Assembly: GCA_918026815.1 (NCBI GenBank) | Contig: CAKJVC010000049.1 | Span: 806,001-870,000, forward strand | Reading direction: 5' to 3' | Source of the DNA: Chalara sp. BL73 | Taxonomy: Eukaryota; Ascomycota; Leotiomycetes; Helotiales | DNA length: 64,000 nucleotides | In this document: in pieces, positions 1-11,446 of the stretch | Layout: the number at the start of each line of letters is the position of its first letter | Numbering within the stretch: position 1 is the stretch's first letter | The notes under the pieces: generated by a model | Seen by the model: only the letters and a program-made list of their open reading frames with translations | What the model was told of the DNA's origin: nothing | The model's database searches: none | Made by a program: the position numbers and the translations under genes

Positions 1-543
1 GTGAAGACTGCCGACTGCGAGTTACCCACCAGCTTTACCTTCACTCAAGGCCCATCTACCATGCATTACAAGTTCTCGCACTCCCCCACCGCGGATAAAG
101 ACCCCGCAAGAACGGTCGAAGTGGGATGTGTGATTACTGCAGATCATGGAACATGCAGCAAGTCGATCGAGGCTACGCTTGGAACGTTTACCTCCACTGC
201 TGCTAGCGCAACAACGACCTTCACCAGCGGAGGCTCAGAACTTGGCGGCCAGGTCGTCACTGTCACCGCTGGCAACCTTGTTATTCCCTCTACCACTGCA
301 TCCACTACATCCAAGTCATCTTCAGTCATTGCTGTATCCACCATGACCGTTGTTCCTCAGGAATCGAGCGCCTCGCCAACAACCACCTCAGCAACTAGCA
401 CGGACGCCGCGTTCTTTGAGGCTACAAAGTCAATCGAGGTTGCAACCACCAGCTCAACTGGTGGAGCCATGCCCATGATTACCGGCAATGCGAACTGGGT
501 GATTGGAGGTGCGGCGGCGATGGTGGCCCTCGCGGCGCTGTAA
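1..543 (+). CDS. GPI-anchored Ser/Thr-rich cell-surface protein, C-terminal part
   Basis: The open frame runs in from the left edge, so the N-terminus is missing; the first in-window codon is GTG and is probably internal. The 180 visible residues begin with a short Cys-containing stretch, continue into a long Ser/Thr/Ala-rich stalk typical of O-glycosylated fungal wall proteins, and end in a small-residue region followed by the hydrophobic tail WVIGGAAAMVALAAL and a stop at 541-543. That tail is the standard signature of a GPI attachment signal. I infer a plasma-membrane or wall-anchored protein; no catalytic domain is visible in the part seen, so the function stays unknown. The coding sequence is GC-richer than the spacer that follows. 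Confidence 0.75.
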   Translation: MKTADCELPTSFTFTQGPSTMHYKFSHSPTADKDPARTVEVGCVITADHGTCSKSIEATLGTFTSTAASATTTFTSGGSELGGQVVTVTAGNLVIPSTTASTTSKSSSVIAVSTMTVVPQESSASPTTTSATSTDAAFFEATKSIEVATTSSTGGAMPMITGNANWVIGGAAAMVALAAL

Positions 544-2056
544 TGAGTGATGGATTGAAGTGGGATATTAAGACCTGGACGATGTATATGAGAGCGTGCT
601 ATTTAACTTATGTATTTAATCGGTTAGCGAGGTGTACATAATTTATAATGCCATTACATCTTCACGAAAGCGACAGGTTTTTACGATAGTGCTGTTTATG
701 TTAAACTTGCGTCATGAGTTACAAGATATCTGTTCATCATAAAACAAACTTGCTAAGGGTATATCTGACTTGGTTCACAAAAGTACCCTCATGGGAAGCC
801 TCTCTCCTGAATTTTAGCCTTGGCATTCGCTAGCCGAACCCAAATAAAGATTCAACCTGGGTGGGATAGTTTAGACTTCATGTTATTGTTTGGCCCTATT
901 CAACTTGTATGAGAGCAGGCGAAGTCTCTACATAGCATCCACGAGAGTATACCCTAAAACTGCAATTCTATTTCGTCAAATCTTGTCCAACTTCTAGCTC
1001 AAAGAATGCGACTTCAGGTGATCTAGATTAAATCTCATACATCTACACAGTCCTAACATCACGATAATCATTGTGAATCCTCTCACACTCTAAAAATCCA
1101 TTTCTGCAACGAGAATTATCTTAGGGTAGATCATTAACTGTGAGCAAACCATTTCGCTATCAAGAACTAGTGAGCCTTTGAAGGCTGTTTGTCATCTTTA
1201 GAAATGGAAGATGCAAGCATAAGCTGTCGACATTTTTTATAAGCAGCGCAGAACACCAAACGACATGAACATGAACAAAGCATACCGTAAAGCATCAAGT
1301 GACTTGACTAAACTGTCCGCACCCACGACATCGTTCCTATTCATATCCAGACAAACTTCAGCTTCTCCCCAGATAAGTACACGCCAGAACTTAGGCATTG
1401 TGCCAATCCCGGCCACGACGCAAGTTTGCCGACAAAGACGGTCTCGCAATTAGACGGTCACTCGCAAGACTACCCACGACCCTAATCGCGCTCCAACCAT
1501 CCTTTCCTGTTCGCAGCACCTTCAAGCATAACGGAGCCCGGAAGACATATCCCGCCGTCCGGTAGCCAAATACATCATATATATATATATATATATACCA
1601 AATCATGATTCCGCTCCCAAAGGGAAAGAGAAGTAGGTCCCTTCCCTGCCATTGTTGGAAGGGCCGGGTGCTGAACTACCCGCCAGAGGCCGGTGAGGCC
1701 AGTGCCGAGGATGGGAAAGGCCAGGATTGCGTTGTTCAGAAGGGGGAGGGGGAGGAGAGCAAGTAGCCAGAGCTTGGTTGCGGGTAAGAGATGCTAATAA
1801 TTGGGATAGACGGTGCGAAGAGACAGAAGCCAGATGGTTGCGTCGATACTGCTTATGATGCTATTGATCTCTATTCGGCCTCGCCGAAGCGCAAGAAGAA
1901 GTGATTACGAGAACCGGATGTATGCTTGGGGACGGGATTAGGGCTGGGTGTTCACAAAGATCTGTCACAGCGGGCATCAATTTGCTTTGTTACTGGCGGA
2001 GGCCGGGTGGCGCTTTGACAATCTTTTTGTGTACACTCGGCGACAAGCTATCTACA
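544..2056. other. Spacer, 1.5 kb
   Basis: It lies between two convergent genes. It holds an (AT)10 microsatellite at 1577-1597. On the minus strand about 1640-1897 a hydrophobic reading frame appears, interrupted by an in-frame TAG at 1794-1796. I find no start codon or splice set that makes a gene of it. Confidence 0.5.
1577..1597. repeat. (AT)n microsatellite
   Basis: Twenty-one bases of uninterrupted alternating A and T. Confidence 0.95.
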
Positions 2057-3610
2057 TCATGGGAGCTCTTGACTGGCAGCCCCTACAATATCAAGACTTT
2101 CAGCTGGGGTCAGCCGCTCTCCGGTTGGGCCTTCCGCTAAAGCCTTCTTGCTGATCTCCGCGTGCTCGCTCATTATTTTATTCAAACCTTTCCTTTGCAA
2201 ACACTTATCAAACCTGAAACTCTTCGCTGCCTCGTCGAGCTGCTCAAAAGTGAAATCCTTAAACAGGTTGGCGAACTCAAGTGAGAAAGCCTGCGAAAGA
2301 AAGGTCTGCAGCGTTGCTCGAACAATGTGTCGTTCCGTCGCCCACGGCGTGGGATACGTTTCCTTGGCTTGAGGGCAGACGCTATCGATCCACCTCACCA
2401 GTGGATTTATGGCGTCCTCGGCCTCTTTGCTGGGATACTTTCCCCACGCGTCGAGTTGCAGTTTACGCTTCTTCTCCAAGAATGGCTGAATGGTCTTGTT
2501 CCAGAGACTATCAGGATCCGTGTACACCATGCCCTGCACGCCTATATCTTTATACAGCCAGATGGTCCACGGGATCTGGTACTTATCATATATGGCAAGC
2601 TGAGCGCCGAGGAGGTTATAACGTTCCTGGTTGATCTCCTCCGCGTTGGCATCCATCCGTGGATCGGCATACACAGGGCCGAATTCGCCATTCCATGCAG
2701 GAGCCTTGTTCGCGTGCTGGAACTGGGCTTTCCGCAAGAATTGCCGCTCTAGCCTCACTTTTTGTTCTTGCGTCCCCTTGAAGCGCTCCCCGGTGGGGAA
2801 GCCCATCGTCGTATAGTCATGCAAGGCATATACAGTGTTTGGCAGCACCTTATCAAACTCTCTCCACTCCATGGCGAATGTGTTCCCATCCAACCAATGT
2901 ATATGGTGAGGATCAACCTTTCGAATTGCGGCTTCGAAACGGCTATAAAAAGCGGGAAGCCGGTAATGTTCTGAATCGCAAGGTTCATTGATGGGGTTAT
3001 AACCTGCCACCCATGGATTGTCCTTGTACCGTCCTGCTATTTGCTCCCATAGCCATATAGTACGGTCTTGGTGGTCTTTGAAATCCCAAAATGCGGCATA
3101 ATTCGATACATTATCTGAATGCCAGTCCGGATTTTGCCCACCTGGGACTGTATGCATGTCCAGGATCGTGTATATCTTTTCTTTGGCACACTGTAAAAGG
3201 AGGTACGTTAGAGAATATACAATAATAGTTTTGAATAGAGGACTGACTAGTTCCACAACTCGATCTAAATGTTTAAAACCGCTCTCTTTGAGCACCCTTG
3301 GATTCATATCGTCCTCGAAGTGCCGGTAGTTGAATGGTAGGCGGATGCAATTGAGTCCCTGGCTTGCAAAGAACTTGGCGTCTGCTTCAGTAAAGAAGTA
3401 TTCGAGGAATTTGTCAAAGAAAAACTCCTGCTTTTCCTTCCCAAGGACCTGTAACATTGCTTCCCGGTGCTGTCGTTCATGGCCAGGGTAGCCAGTAATG
3501 AAATTCTCCATGTTCATCCATCCTCCTAGCCCAGCTCCTCGAAGTATGATTGTTTCTCCATTGCCATCAACCACCCTATCGTCCTTTATACGCAAAATTC
3601 CATTAGACAT
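2057..3610 (-). CDS. GH5 exo-1,3-beta-glucanase-like protein (YBR056W-like)
   Basis: A glycoside hydrolase family 5 protein of 498 aa after splicing. The acid/base Glu lies in NPINEP and the nucleophile Glu in WNGEFGP, with LRGAGLGGWMNMENF at the N-terminus, as in yeast YBR056W and relatives of exo-1,3-beta-glucanases. There is no signal peptide, so an intracellular enzyme is likely, unlike secreted Exg1. A 57-nt intron (3191-3247) is inferred: donor GTCAGT, branch CTAAC, acceptor TTACAG. It is a multiple of three and has no stop, so a naive translation retains 19 foreign residues before CAKEKIYTILDMH; removal restores family spacing. The C-terminal ~100 residues after the barrel are helical and specific to this subgroup. 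Substrate is uncertain. The start at 3610 is the first ATG and is followed directly by the domain. Confidence 0.88.
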   Translation of the reverse strand: MSNGILRIKDDRVVDGNGETIILRGAGLGGWMNMENFITGYPGHERQHREAMLQVLGKEKQEFFFDKFLEYFFTEADAKFFASQGLNCIRLPFNYRHFEDDMNPRVLKESGFKHLDRVVELVSPLFKTIIVYSLTYLLLQCAKEKIYTILDMHTVPGGQNPDWHSDNVSNYAAFWDFKDHQDRTIWLWEQIAGRYKDNPWVAGYNPINEPCDSEHYRLPAFYSRFEAAIRKVDPHHIHWLDGNTFAMEWREFDKVLPNTVYALHDYTTMGFPTGERFKGTQEQKVRLERQFLRKAQFQHANKAPAWNGEFGPVYADPRMDANAEEINQERYNLLGAQLAIYDKYQIPWTIWLYKDIGVQGMVYTDPDSLWNKTIQPFLEKKRKLQLDAWGKYPSKEAEDAINPLVRWIDSVCPQAKETYPTPWATERHIVRATLQTFLSQAFSLEFANLFKDFTFEQLDEAAKSFRFDKCLQRKGLNKIMSEHAEISKKALAEGPTGERLTPAESLDIVGAASQELP

Positions 3611-5346
3611 TTGTAAAACTGTATTTAGTAAACTGATACGCCAGGCGTAATTAAAAAATCACTCCCAGTTATATCGCGTATGTTGTTGTTGAAGAGTTCA
3701 AGCATGCCAAAGCAGCTACTATATACTGACCCGCCTACACTTTGTCTTTGCAGGAGCTGTATTTAGGCTAATTGACCAAGCTTCTGGAAAGGATGGGGGT
3801 AGCTATGGGTGGAGCAAACACGGGTCGGATGAGTCTCCGTATATGAGCAATAAAATCAATTCCAAGATATGATATTCAACCAGTCACCAGTTACCACAGC
3901 ACCAAGAATTCGGTTGACTTTAAAACTTAGATAATATCTATTTTCGAAGGTTGTATGTCAACTATGTGGGTTTGAAAGAGTTATCCTAAGTAGCTGTGAA
4001 GAAAAATAGTCGCAGAGTCTGTCTTCAATATAAGGTGAATGGAGACTAATCCGACCGGTGTGTGGAGACTGAGGAGGAGACAAGCTTGGCGCTGGCCAAG
4101 CTTCGATGCATTTAGCCTGAAAGGCTAGCTTGGGCCTAGTACTCGTATTGCGACCATGGATTCTTCAACCTGTCATTGTTATGCTACATGGTGCATCACT
4201 GTACTTTTCGCCAGGAAAGTGCCCTTAAACGTTTATAGTTGGAGCAGAATGACCATAAGACAGATAGATGCCTTTGATCATCTAGAAATCTTAGACATTA
4301 GTGGAAGCTCACGTCCAATAAAAGAGTTCATATTACCAAAGCTGTACAACATAACACCAAAGCAACAACTCAGACCCTGCGACCGATTCGCTTTAAATGG
4401 ATCGTGTATATAGCATAAAATCAGGAAGCCGTCCAGGTTTTTATAATCTGATTCGATTTGTGCGGCTTCCCGTGCAGGAAACTTAGGCTCATATTGCTCA
4501 ATTCGAATCCTAAGCTAGCCAGGCTCCGTCGTCGCCAGACTGGAACGAGAGATACCGCAGCAATGCTGATTGATTAATTGATTGCCCTTGTATACGGGAC
4601 CAAGACCTGTAAGTCCTGTATGGTACGCTGTTATCGAGTCCTCTGGTTTAAGCGAGGCGAAATCAATGTATATATATATACAGAGCAATGCAATAGAAGT
4701 TCTTCTATATGAGCCAGATATAACAAACAATAGCATATTGTGATGCGGCATAGTTGATATTTAATTTAGAAACTACTAGATCAATGTGAGAATTGATGGA
4801 CACAGATTATGCATACCAAAACAAGCGCGATCGTGGACAAAGATGTAGCACAAACGGTTCGAAGTTGAAACGCTGATAAATACATACATGAAAACTACAT
4901 AACAAAAACCCACTTGACAATACATGTCATGCTGTATTGTGCCCCATGTCATATTGCTCATCATGAGATTACCTGCCTAACGGCGATTTTATACTCCGTG
5001 AGTGAAGACGCCAAGACAAGCACAGGAGATTATGTATAGTTTCTTCCCCGCCAGAATTGTCCACAACTGTATTCATATCCAAATGGATGAGCTCAGGAGT
5101 ATGATTTCAGGTTTTGGTCGTGCAAGGAATGGCGATATTAGGCTGCCTGTGATGATATCCAGGCAGGGCACGCTTCGGAGGTCCGTCCAGCAGATGAGTT
5201 CCCAGGTATGCCCTCCCGCAAACCTGTCATCGCTTCTCTTTTGGCAGCCGCATCTGAAATTCCTCACAGCAGCAGGCTCCCAAAAGGCATCTCCAATCTC
5301 CTTCTTGATGAGCAACAAACTCCCAGCTTCGTGTCCCTATCCCCCT
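3611..5346. other. Spacer, 1.7 kb
   Basis: It contains the GH5 gene's upstream region and the 3' flank of the small gene at 5347. Two imperfect stem-loops sit side by side at 4424-4470 and 4482-4514. A short (TA)n tract lies near 4669-4681. Open frames here lack codon support or splice continuity. Confidence 0.5.
4424..4470. repeat. Inverted repeat, 8-bp arms
   Basis: GGAAGCCG at 4424-4431 is matched by CGGCTTCC at 4463-4470 across a 31-nt loop. A second smaller inverted repeat, CTTAGG/CCTAAG, follows at 4482-4487 and 4509-4514. The role is unknown. Confidence 0.6.
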
Positions 5347-5853
5347 TCACTTGCCCCCATCTGCCTTCCTCTCATCCTCCTCCTCCGTCACCAGCTCCTG
5401 CTTCCCGTCCTTCCCCAACCCGGGGACCTTAACCCACGGCCCATGAATCGCCCCCGTTCCGGCCCCAGCAAGCAAGCCCAACCCCGTGGTGGGTATGCTC
5501 ACCACGCCGCCGACCAGCGCGCCGACGACGGTGCCCAAGCCGCCCGCGACGCCGGCACCGATTCCCGCACCCGCAGCGCCGCCCTGCCAAACGCCGCTCT
5601 GCAGCCGCTTCACCACCTTCAGCTCCGCCGCGGCCTTCTTCTCCAGGTTGAATGCCTCCTCGAGCTTCTTCGCCTTCTCTTCCGCCTCGCCCTCGACGTC
5701 ATTGCTCAGCCCGTCCGCTTCCTTCCTCAGCCCTTCTGCTTCGGCCGATGCTTCTTGCGCTACCTTCAGGCGTTCGTTAATCTCGGCGAGGATCTTGTCC
5801 TTTGTTTTTTGCGGTGCTTCCTCCTTTGCGGAAGAGGGAGGGGGAGAAGACAT
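5347..5853 (-). CDS. Small coiled-coil / glycine-rich protein, 168 aa
   Basis: An intronless frame of 168 aa. The N-terminal half is acidic and Lys/Glu/Ala-rich with clear heptad character (KTKDKILAEINERLKVAQEA). It is followed by a hydrophobic Gly/Ala-rich segment around residues 90-140 (GAAGAGIGAGVAGGLGTVVG) resembling a glycine-zipper membrane hairpin, then a charged tail ending EDERKADGGK. The coding GC content is much higher than its surroundings. The antisense 294-aa frame at 5002-5886 starts at GTG and is best read as a shadow. I do not recognise a named family; many filamentous fungi encode short proteins of this layout. I infer a membrane-associated small protein; function is unknown. 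Confidence 0.7.
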   Translation of the reverse strand: MSSPPPSSAKEEAPQKTKDKILAEINERLKVAQEASAEAEGLRKEADGLSNDVEGEAEEKAKKLEEAFNLEKKAAAELKVVKRLQSGVWQGGAAGAGIGAGVAGGLGTVVGALVGGVVSIPTTGLGLLAGAGTGAIHGPWVKVPGLGKDGKQELVTEEEDERKADGGK

Positions 5854-6358
5854 TTTGTGGCAGATTTAATGGAGGATACTAAATAAACAATATTATGCTC
5901 TTGAGACTACCCTGAATTATCATAATTAAAGTTTTATATAATAAAATTTCGTGAAACTTTAAACTTGAAACATGGAAACTTGAAAGATATATTAATGCCA
6001 AGATGTGATGCCGAATGACGTTGATGTCTGAGAATCCCTGCAGGAGATCATTCCTGCATGCATATCGAGCACGTGTATACATACTCTATGAAAGAAAAAT
6101 GCATTATGCGTACGGACTTAGCAGAGGCGCGAGAAGTAATTCGCAGAGATAGTAAAGACGAACATATCATTGTAGAAGCTAGCTAGATGTAGCCACAACA
6201 GGTTCTCGTTTCAGAAGCCATAATATCAATTCTAGCATAGAGAGATACATAGAGAACGAGGATACCAAAAACTCAGTGCAATAGCATCGTGTGCAACTTC
6301 GCGAAAAGGTATGTAGCCTTCGCACCACAAGTTCCATGATTACCACCGACTTGGTCAA
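5854..6358. other. Spacer, 0.5 kb
   Basis: AT-rich upstream region of the 168-aa gene and 3' flank of the transporter gene. I see no further feature. Confidence 0.5.
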
Positions 6359-8018
6359 TCAGGAAGTGACTTTCTCATCTGACTCAGCATCTTTCTCAGT
6401 TCCATATGGTCTTTCGTTCCTTCTTCTAGCGTTTTCGATCGCCTCCTGGCCGGCAGCAGCAGCCAAATCCTCATCATTTTCGATATCAAAGCTTCTCTTC
6501 AGATATTCCGGACCAATAAATGTTAACAAGATGACATACGCAAATACGCAGCCCATGAAGATACACATAACGAGTCCATACTTGTAGCGTTTTATAGATT
6601 TCCCTCCAGACACCTTTGGCGGAAGAGGGAACTGAGCGCCAATGGTAGCCTCAATGGTACTAGATGCAGATGAGGCGAGATTTCCTAGCTGATAGGATGT
6701 GCCGACCACAAAAGTACGGAAAGAGCCCGGCGACAATTCCATGAGATGGATTGGGATGACACCCCATGCTCCCTGAACGCAAAATTGCTCGAAGAACGCA
6801 GCAGCAATAACCGCTTTCGACGACGTGAAAGTATAGGGGTACAAGAGTGCACCACCAAGGATGCTAATGAAAATAATGGAGAACCGACGTCCAAAAATTT
6901 GAGAGCTGTAGCCAATGACGGTTCCACCAGTCATAGCACCCAAGTTGGCAACAACTTGCGTCACCGTGACAGCATTTGGGCTGAAGTTGTACTGATTTTT
7001 CAACATGGTCGGGTAAAGGTCTTGAGATCCATGGGACTAAAACCTAGTTAGAAACATCCAGAAGACATTTTGATGGGCCACTTACCATGAAATTGAATCC
7101 AGCCATGAGCAACACCAAATAAATTAGGATTAGCCAATGCTTCTTCAGAGCTACCTTTCCCTCAGCAATGAATGTTTTGCCAATGTTACCCTTCTCATTC
7201 CTAACTGCTTGTCGCGCTCTATAGGCATCTGTTTCTGGAAGACACAAGCGGAAGATGATTATCAAAACGGGCGGGCAGGCGCCGAACCAGAACAGTGGGC
7301 GCCACCCGTGCGAAGTAGTATCTACCAAACCTCTTGCAAATGCTGTCGCAAGCAAGTATCCGAATGCGTAACCTTGCTGTAACATGCCAGATATCAGACC
7401 ACGAGCCTCTTCTGGGCAATCTTCCAAAGCCGTTGCTGCTGCATTTCCATAAAGACCGCCCATTGCAATCCCGAAGAGTGCTCGACATGCTAGAAACTGC
7501 TTGTATGTATTGCAAAAACCAGTTCCTAATTCGAGAACAATGAATAGGAAATTGTTCACAACAAATGGCCACTTCCTTCCATATCGATCCGCAGCAAGAC
7601 CAAAGGTAATTGCACCTACGGATCGCATCATCAGAACTAGTGTTATTCCCCAAGTTATTTGTGTCGTTGTCTTATCAAACTGCTCAGCCAGCTGCTCTAC
7701 CGTCAAGCTGACGGTGAAGAAGTCGAAAGCATCCCATGTCTAAGTAGCGTTAGCGATTATTCATGGTATTGTGAAGTATAAGCAAACCCAAGCGATGAAT
7801 CCACATAGGAAAAATAGCCATTGCCTTCCGTTCAAGAGCCCTAGTAGCCTGATTGGATTTGGAGCACTCAGCATTGGTGGTTTGAGTGTGGAGAATCGAG
7901 TAGCTACGTATTTGCCAACGCTCATTTCGTGAGGTGTAGAGGCTGCATTGTCGCGTGTCTCATTATGACCATTTTCAGCATGAACTACCTTTCCATCAGG
8001 AGTACCATTACTAGCCAT
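6359..8018 (-). CDS. Jen1-type carboxylate/H+ symporter (MFS)
   Basis: A major facilitator protein of 520 aa in three exons (8018-7788, 7739-7086, 7036-6359) separated by 48- and 49-nt introns. Splicing the second intron gives NFMSHGSQDLYPT, an exact match to the Jen1 family signature NxxS/THxS/TQDxxxT in TM7, which defines lactate/pyruvate/succinate:proton symporters. The first splice gives WTWDAFDFFTVSL, the usual TM1 sequence, and GLAADRYGRKW is the MFS loop 2-3 motif. The start is set at 8018 because the upstream in-frame ATG at 8114 lies inside a likely 5'UTR intron (8051-8121, GTAAGT to CTCTAG). The C-terminal tail is charged and cytosolic. Such genes are usually glucose-repressed, but no regulatory site was verified here. 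Confidence 0.92.
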
Positions 8019-8050
8019 ATTGGCCGATATTTGGTCTTGTACAGGGGGAG

Positions 8051-8121
8051 CTAGAGCCAGCAATGCAATACTTAGCGACAAAGACAATGAATTGGAGCGA
8101 ACCAGGGACGACATGACTTAC
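8051..8121 (-). other. Probable 5'UTR intron of the Jen1-like gene
   Basis: GTAAGT donor at 8121-8116, CTAAG near the middle, acceptor CTCTAG at 8051. It contains the decoy ATG at 8114, whose frame would add an implausible Leu/Ser-rich N-terminus. A second upstream intron, 8203-8297 (GTAAGT to CACAG), is possible. Confidence 0.55.
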
Positions 8122-8297
8122 TGATGCCTCTACTTAGCGTTCCTCTCAGTTGTCACGGTTTAGCAGATTCGCGAAATCGGAACGTCTCGTCACCTTAGAT
8201 TGCTGTGAAGCAAGAGTGAGAGAGGAAGAGAAGGAGGGAGGAGAAAGAGAAAGATGGTAGAAACTTTAACCAGGTAGCATAGTTACTTAGGACTTAC

Positions 8298-10018
8298 CTA
8301 TATATCTCTCCATGTCATTCGTATCCTACGTGCCGCGGGAAAATGCCACTAGGATAGGATAGCATGGAAGGGTGCATCCTCTCTGATGCAGAGTGTCCCC
8401 GAGCCGGGCTTCTCTCCGTGAAATTTTCATGACCTTGACCAATTGGTGTGGGTGAAAGCCGATCATTTACACGAATGAGTTACCACACTGTCTCCAACCC
8501 ATGGAGAAAGAGGCGGAAAGTGGGAGGAGACGGAAGCAGATGAATGGCCGTTAGTTGGCGGTGATGCCGTGTATCCACTGGTGTGGTTGGACAGATGGGT
8601 GGTAGTCATAGAAATGGAGTCCCCATCCCATATCGTGGTGTGTCCCCGCCATGCTAAACAAGCCTTTGCCCAGTAGGGTGGCTGCTTCTCCTTGATCCCC
8701 CAGGCATGTCATACCCTGGCCACGCACACCAATCAAAGATCCAATTATTCATCAAGGCAGTGGACTTGCAGGCCTTCCAATGCTCTTTGGCGCGTGTACG
8801 TATGCCGGGAACGTCTCTTTCAGTTGTCAGCGATGACCCAGGCCAAGCGGAGAGTTCCTATGGTGGAGCGATCGAAGATTCAGAGAGTCATGCGTGAATA
8901 AAACTCCACTTTGGTGATAATGCAGATAAGGGATGAATATTCCATTGACTACGAGCTCGCGAGGTGAGACTGCGATGGCAAGAATCGTTCTGTGGTTTTG
9001 GCATTTGGAAGAGACCAACAGTTGATGATCTAGAGAGTGACACATGCAACAGTCACTTGGCAAGAAAAGCTTTTTGGTTGCACTCCCGCACTTGGCGATG
9101 CTTGATTTCGGAGCTGTCGGAAAGTTAATTGGAAATCCCCACAGGGTAACATGGCCGTGAAATCCCATCCGTGAAAATATCGTCGACTGGTCATTAGCTC
9201 ACCATTTCTACACCTATCCCTCATCTTAAAGTGTAGTTCCAGGTTCTAACCTTGCTTGACCTTCACGTATTTGAACTGATTCAGGGGGAGGGGGAGGGGA
9301 TGAGGGGAAACGCATTGACGCGAGCTGTGCTGGCTTTGACCCTTAGCCTTAACCTTAAGCCCAAACCCTGATATAAATGCCCTGTAGGTGGGTGACTATA
9401 CCTTTTAAGGCTCCTCTCGAGCATGAGCCGGACTTCATATCATTATGAATTCAATCAAATACAACACCCTTCAAATAACAAAAGCCAATGCAGCGAGAGA
9501 CTCACTGAAAATACGGAATATGCCGTAATTTTATCTTTCTATGCCCTTGCGTAGCCACGCCCGCGTCGATCTTGATATGCCTCCACTCATGGCCAATGTT
9601 CAGAGGATTGAGACCGATAGACTTCAGAAGATAAAAAAAGATAGACTCATCCTAGAAGAAAGTGAAATATAAGAGCGCAGCAATCTTCAATCACATATAC
9701 CAATATGGTCGCCTGGAGATCACAACAATTTGAGTGCTGGCCCACAAAATAGTAGTTTCATACTATAGGTGTATCAACATGCCGACTTGTGAGCTTAATT
9801 GATCTGACTTGACTAGTGGTTATTGTCTCAATAATGGCCAACTTCTCAACCTTGGAAGTATCTCAGTTGTTGGTGAAATGCGAATACAAGATGAGGCCAC
9901 TGAGATTGCTCACTGTTGGCGCTAGCCAAGCAGGCAAAGGGCTCAGCTCCCCGAATACGGAGCTCGTGTGAACACTGGCGTCCATCCTGCAAACCACAAT
10001 TCAAGCATATCAATTGCA
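8298..10018. other. Spacer, 1.7 kb
   Basis: Intergenic region between divergent transporter genes. It holds only scattered short frames and a G-rich run near 9284-9300. No tRNA or conserved element is seen. Confidence 0.5.
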
Positions 10019-11446
10019 ATGGAATACACATTTACCCGTCGCATTCTCCTCTTCTTGGGCATCGCGGTCGCATGCGTCTACGCGCAAAAGCATGCCGCGA
10101 GCATTGCGTCCATGAGCGTGCCGGAAATCGAGGAGAAGCTCCAAGTCCGCATTCCATCCCACTTGTGCCTGTTCAAGCTGACCATTTTCCTTCACAGGAA
10201 TGCCCTCTAGTGCAAGATCTGAATAATTACAAGCTTGCTACCTCTCCTCAAACCTCTACGCTCACCTCGCGCATCTTCGCCGTCCTCTTCCCTGGCTCCC
10301 CCGCAGTCAACGCCCTGCTTGCGACCCTGTACATTTCCGGGCCACCGAATTTCCTTCTAGCACTATGTCCTCCCAACATCGATCCCTCGAGCCTGTCAGT
10401 CATGGTCGCGTTCGCTGTGGGAGGGCTGCTGGGTGATACATTGTTCCATTTGCTACCGGAGATATTTCTCGGTGAGGATAGCCCTGAACACGTACGGTTC
10501 GTTCTAGTCGAGCCAAACCGAAACTTGCTCCTGGGTGTTGCGATTTTGGTTGGATTTGTCACCTTCGTGGCTATGGATAAGGGGCTGCGGATCGCAACTG
10601 GAGGAGAGGGCCACGATCATTCCCATGGAAGCGTGGAGGTTGTGCAACCCCGATCGAAAAGTAGTGCATTGGAGGACTCGCCGGCCAAGAGCACCAGATC
10701 GCGTAGCAAGAAGACAGACAGGGATGCTGAGGTGGTGGTTGTGAAGGAAGAGAAGGAGAAGGATATCAATGCTAGTGTTAAGCTAGCTGGATATTTGAAC
10801 CTCATGTGAGTGGTGGCATTTAGGCCATTTGGGGCTCAAAACTAATACCTACCTAGTGCGGACTTTACACACAATATCACTGATGGTAAACGAGCGTACA
10901 GCACTTGTCTTATGTGTAAATTAACTAACGATATGTAATTGCAGGTCTCGCCATGGCATCCTCTTTCTACGCCTCGCCAACCATTGGCGCAACCACCACC
11001 GTAGCAGTCTTTTTCCACGAAATTCCCCATGAGGTAGGAGATTTTGCGCTCTTGATTCAATCTGGATTCTCCAAACGAAAAGCAATGGGTGCCCAATTCG
11101 TGACTGCTCTTGGCGCTCTGCTCGGTACTCTCATTGGCATTGCAGTACAAGAGTACGGCGGTAGTTCTGGTGTAGGAGAAGTGGGTAGGCACGAAGGATT
11201 GATGGGCACAAGCCTCACCTGGGGTGATTTGCTACTGCCCTTCACCGCAGGGACGTTCCTATATGTTGGAACTGTAGCAGTAATTCCAGAACTCCTTGAA
11301 ACTGGTAAGGATAAGAGCTTGGAACTGAAGAAGACTCTGCAGCAGTTTACTGCTATGGCTACCGGTGCTGGCATTATGCTTTAGTAAGTCATGCACTCCC
11401 TTTTCTCATCAGCTGCTAATAGTAGAATAGCATTTCTTGGTCATAG
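10019..11446 (+). CDS. ZIP-family zinc transporter (Yke4/ZIP7-like)
   Basis: A five-exon gene: 10019-10144, 10198-10805, 10857-10885, 10945-11383, 11431-11446; 405 aa. It has an N-terminal signal/TM segment, then LQECPLVQDLN shared by the Yke4 group, the TM4 metal motif HNITDG (about residue 250) and the TM5 motif HEIPHE (about 280), and a His-containing loop HDHSHGS between TM3 and TM4. These place it with LIV-1 ZIPs that move zinc out of the secretory pathway. Exon 3 is only 29 nt and carries nearly all of the HNITDG motif. The last exon is 16 nt: reading through the final intron would stop at 11384, whereas splicing (GTAAGT, branch CTAAT) gives the family-like ending LYISWS. Exons sum to a multiple of three. 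Confidence 0.9.

Noticed and set aside
5002..5886. 294-aa plus-strand frame
   Set aside because: Begins with GTG, overlaps the 168-aa gene in antisense and has low-complexity Pro/Arg composition typical of the shadow of a GC-rich gene.
8827..9224. Overlapping minus-strand frames of 113 and 64 aa
   Set aside because: No coding character, no splice fit and no recognisable motif.
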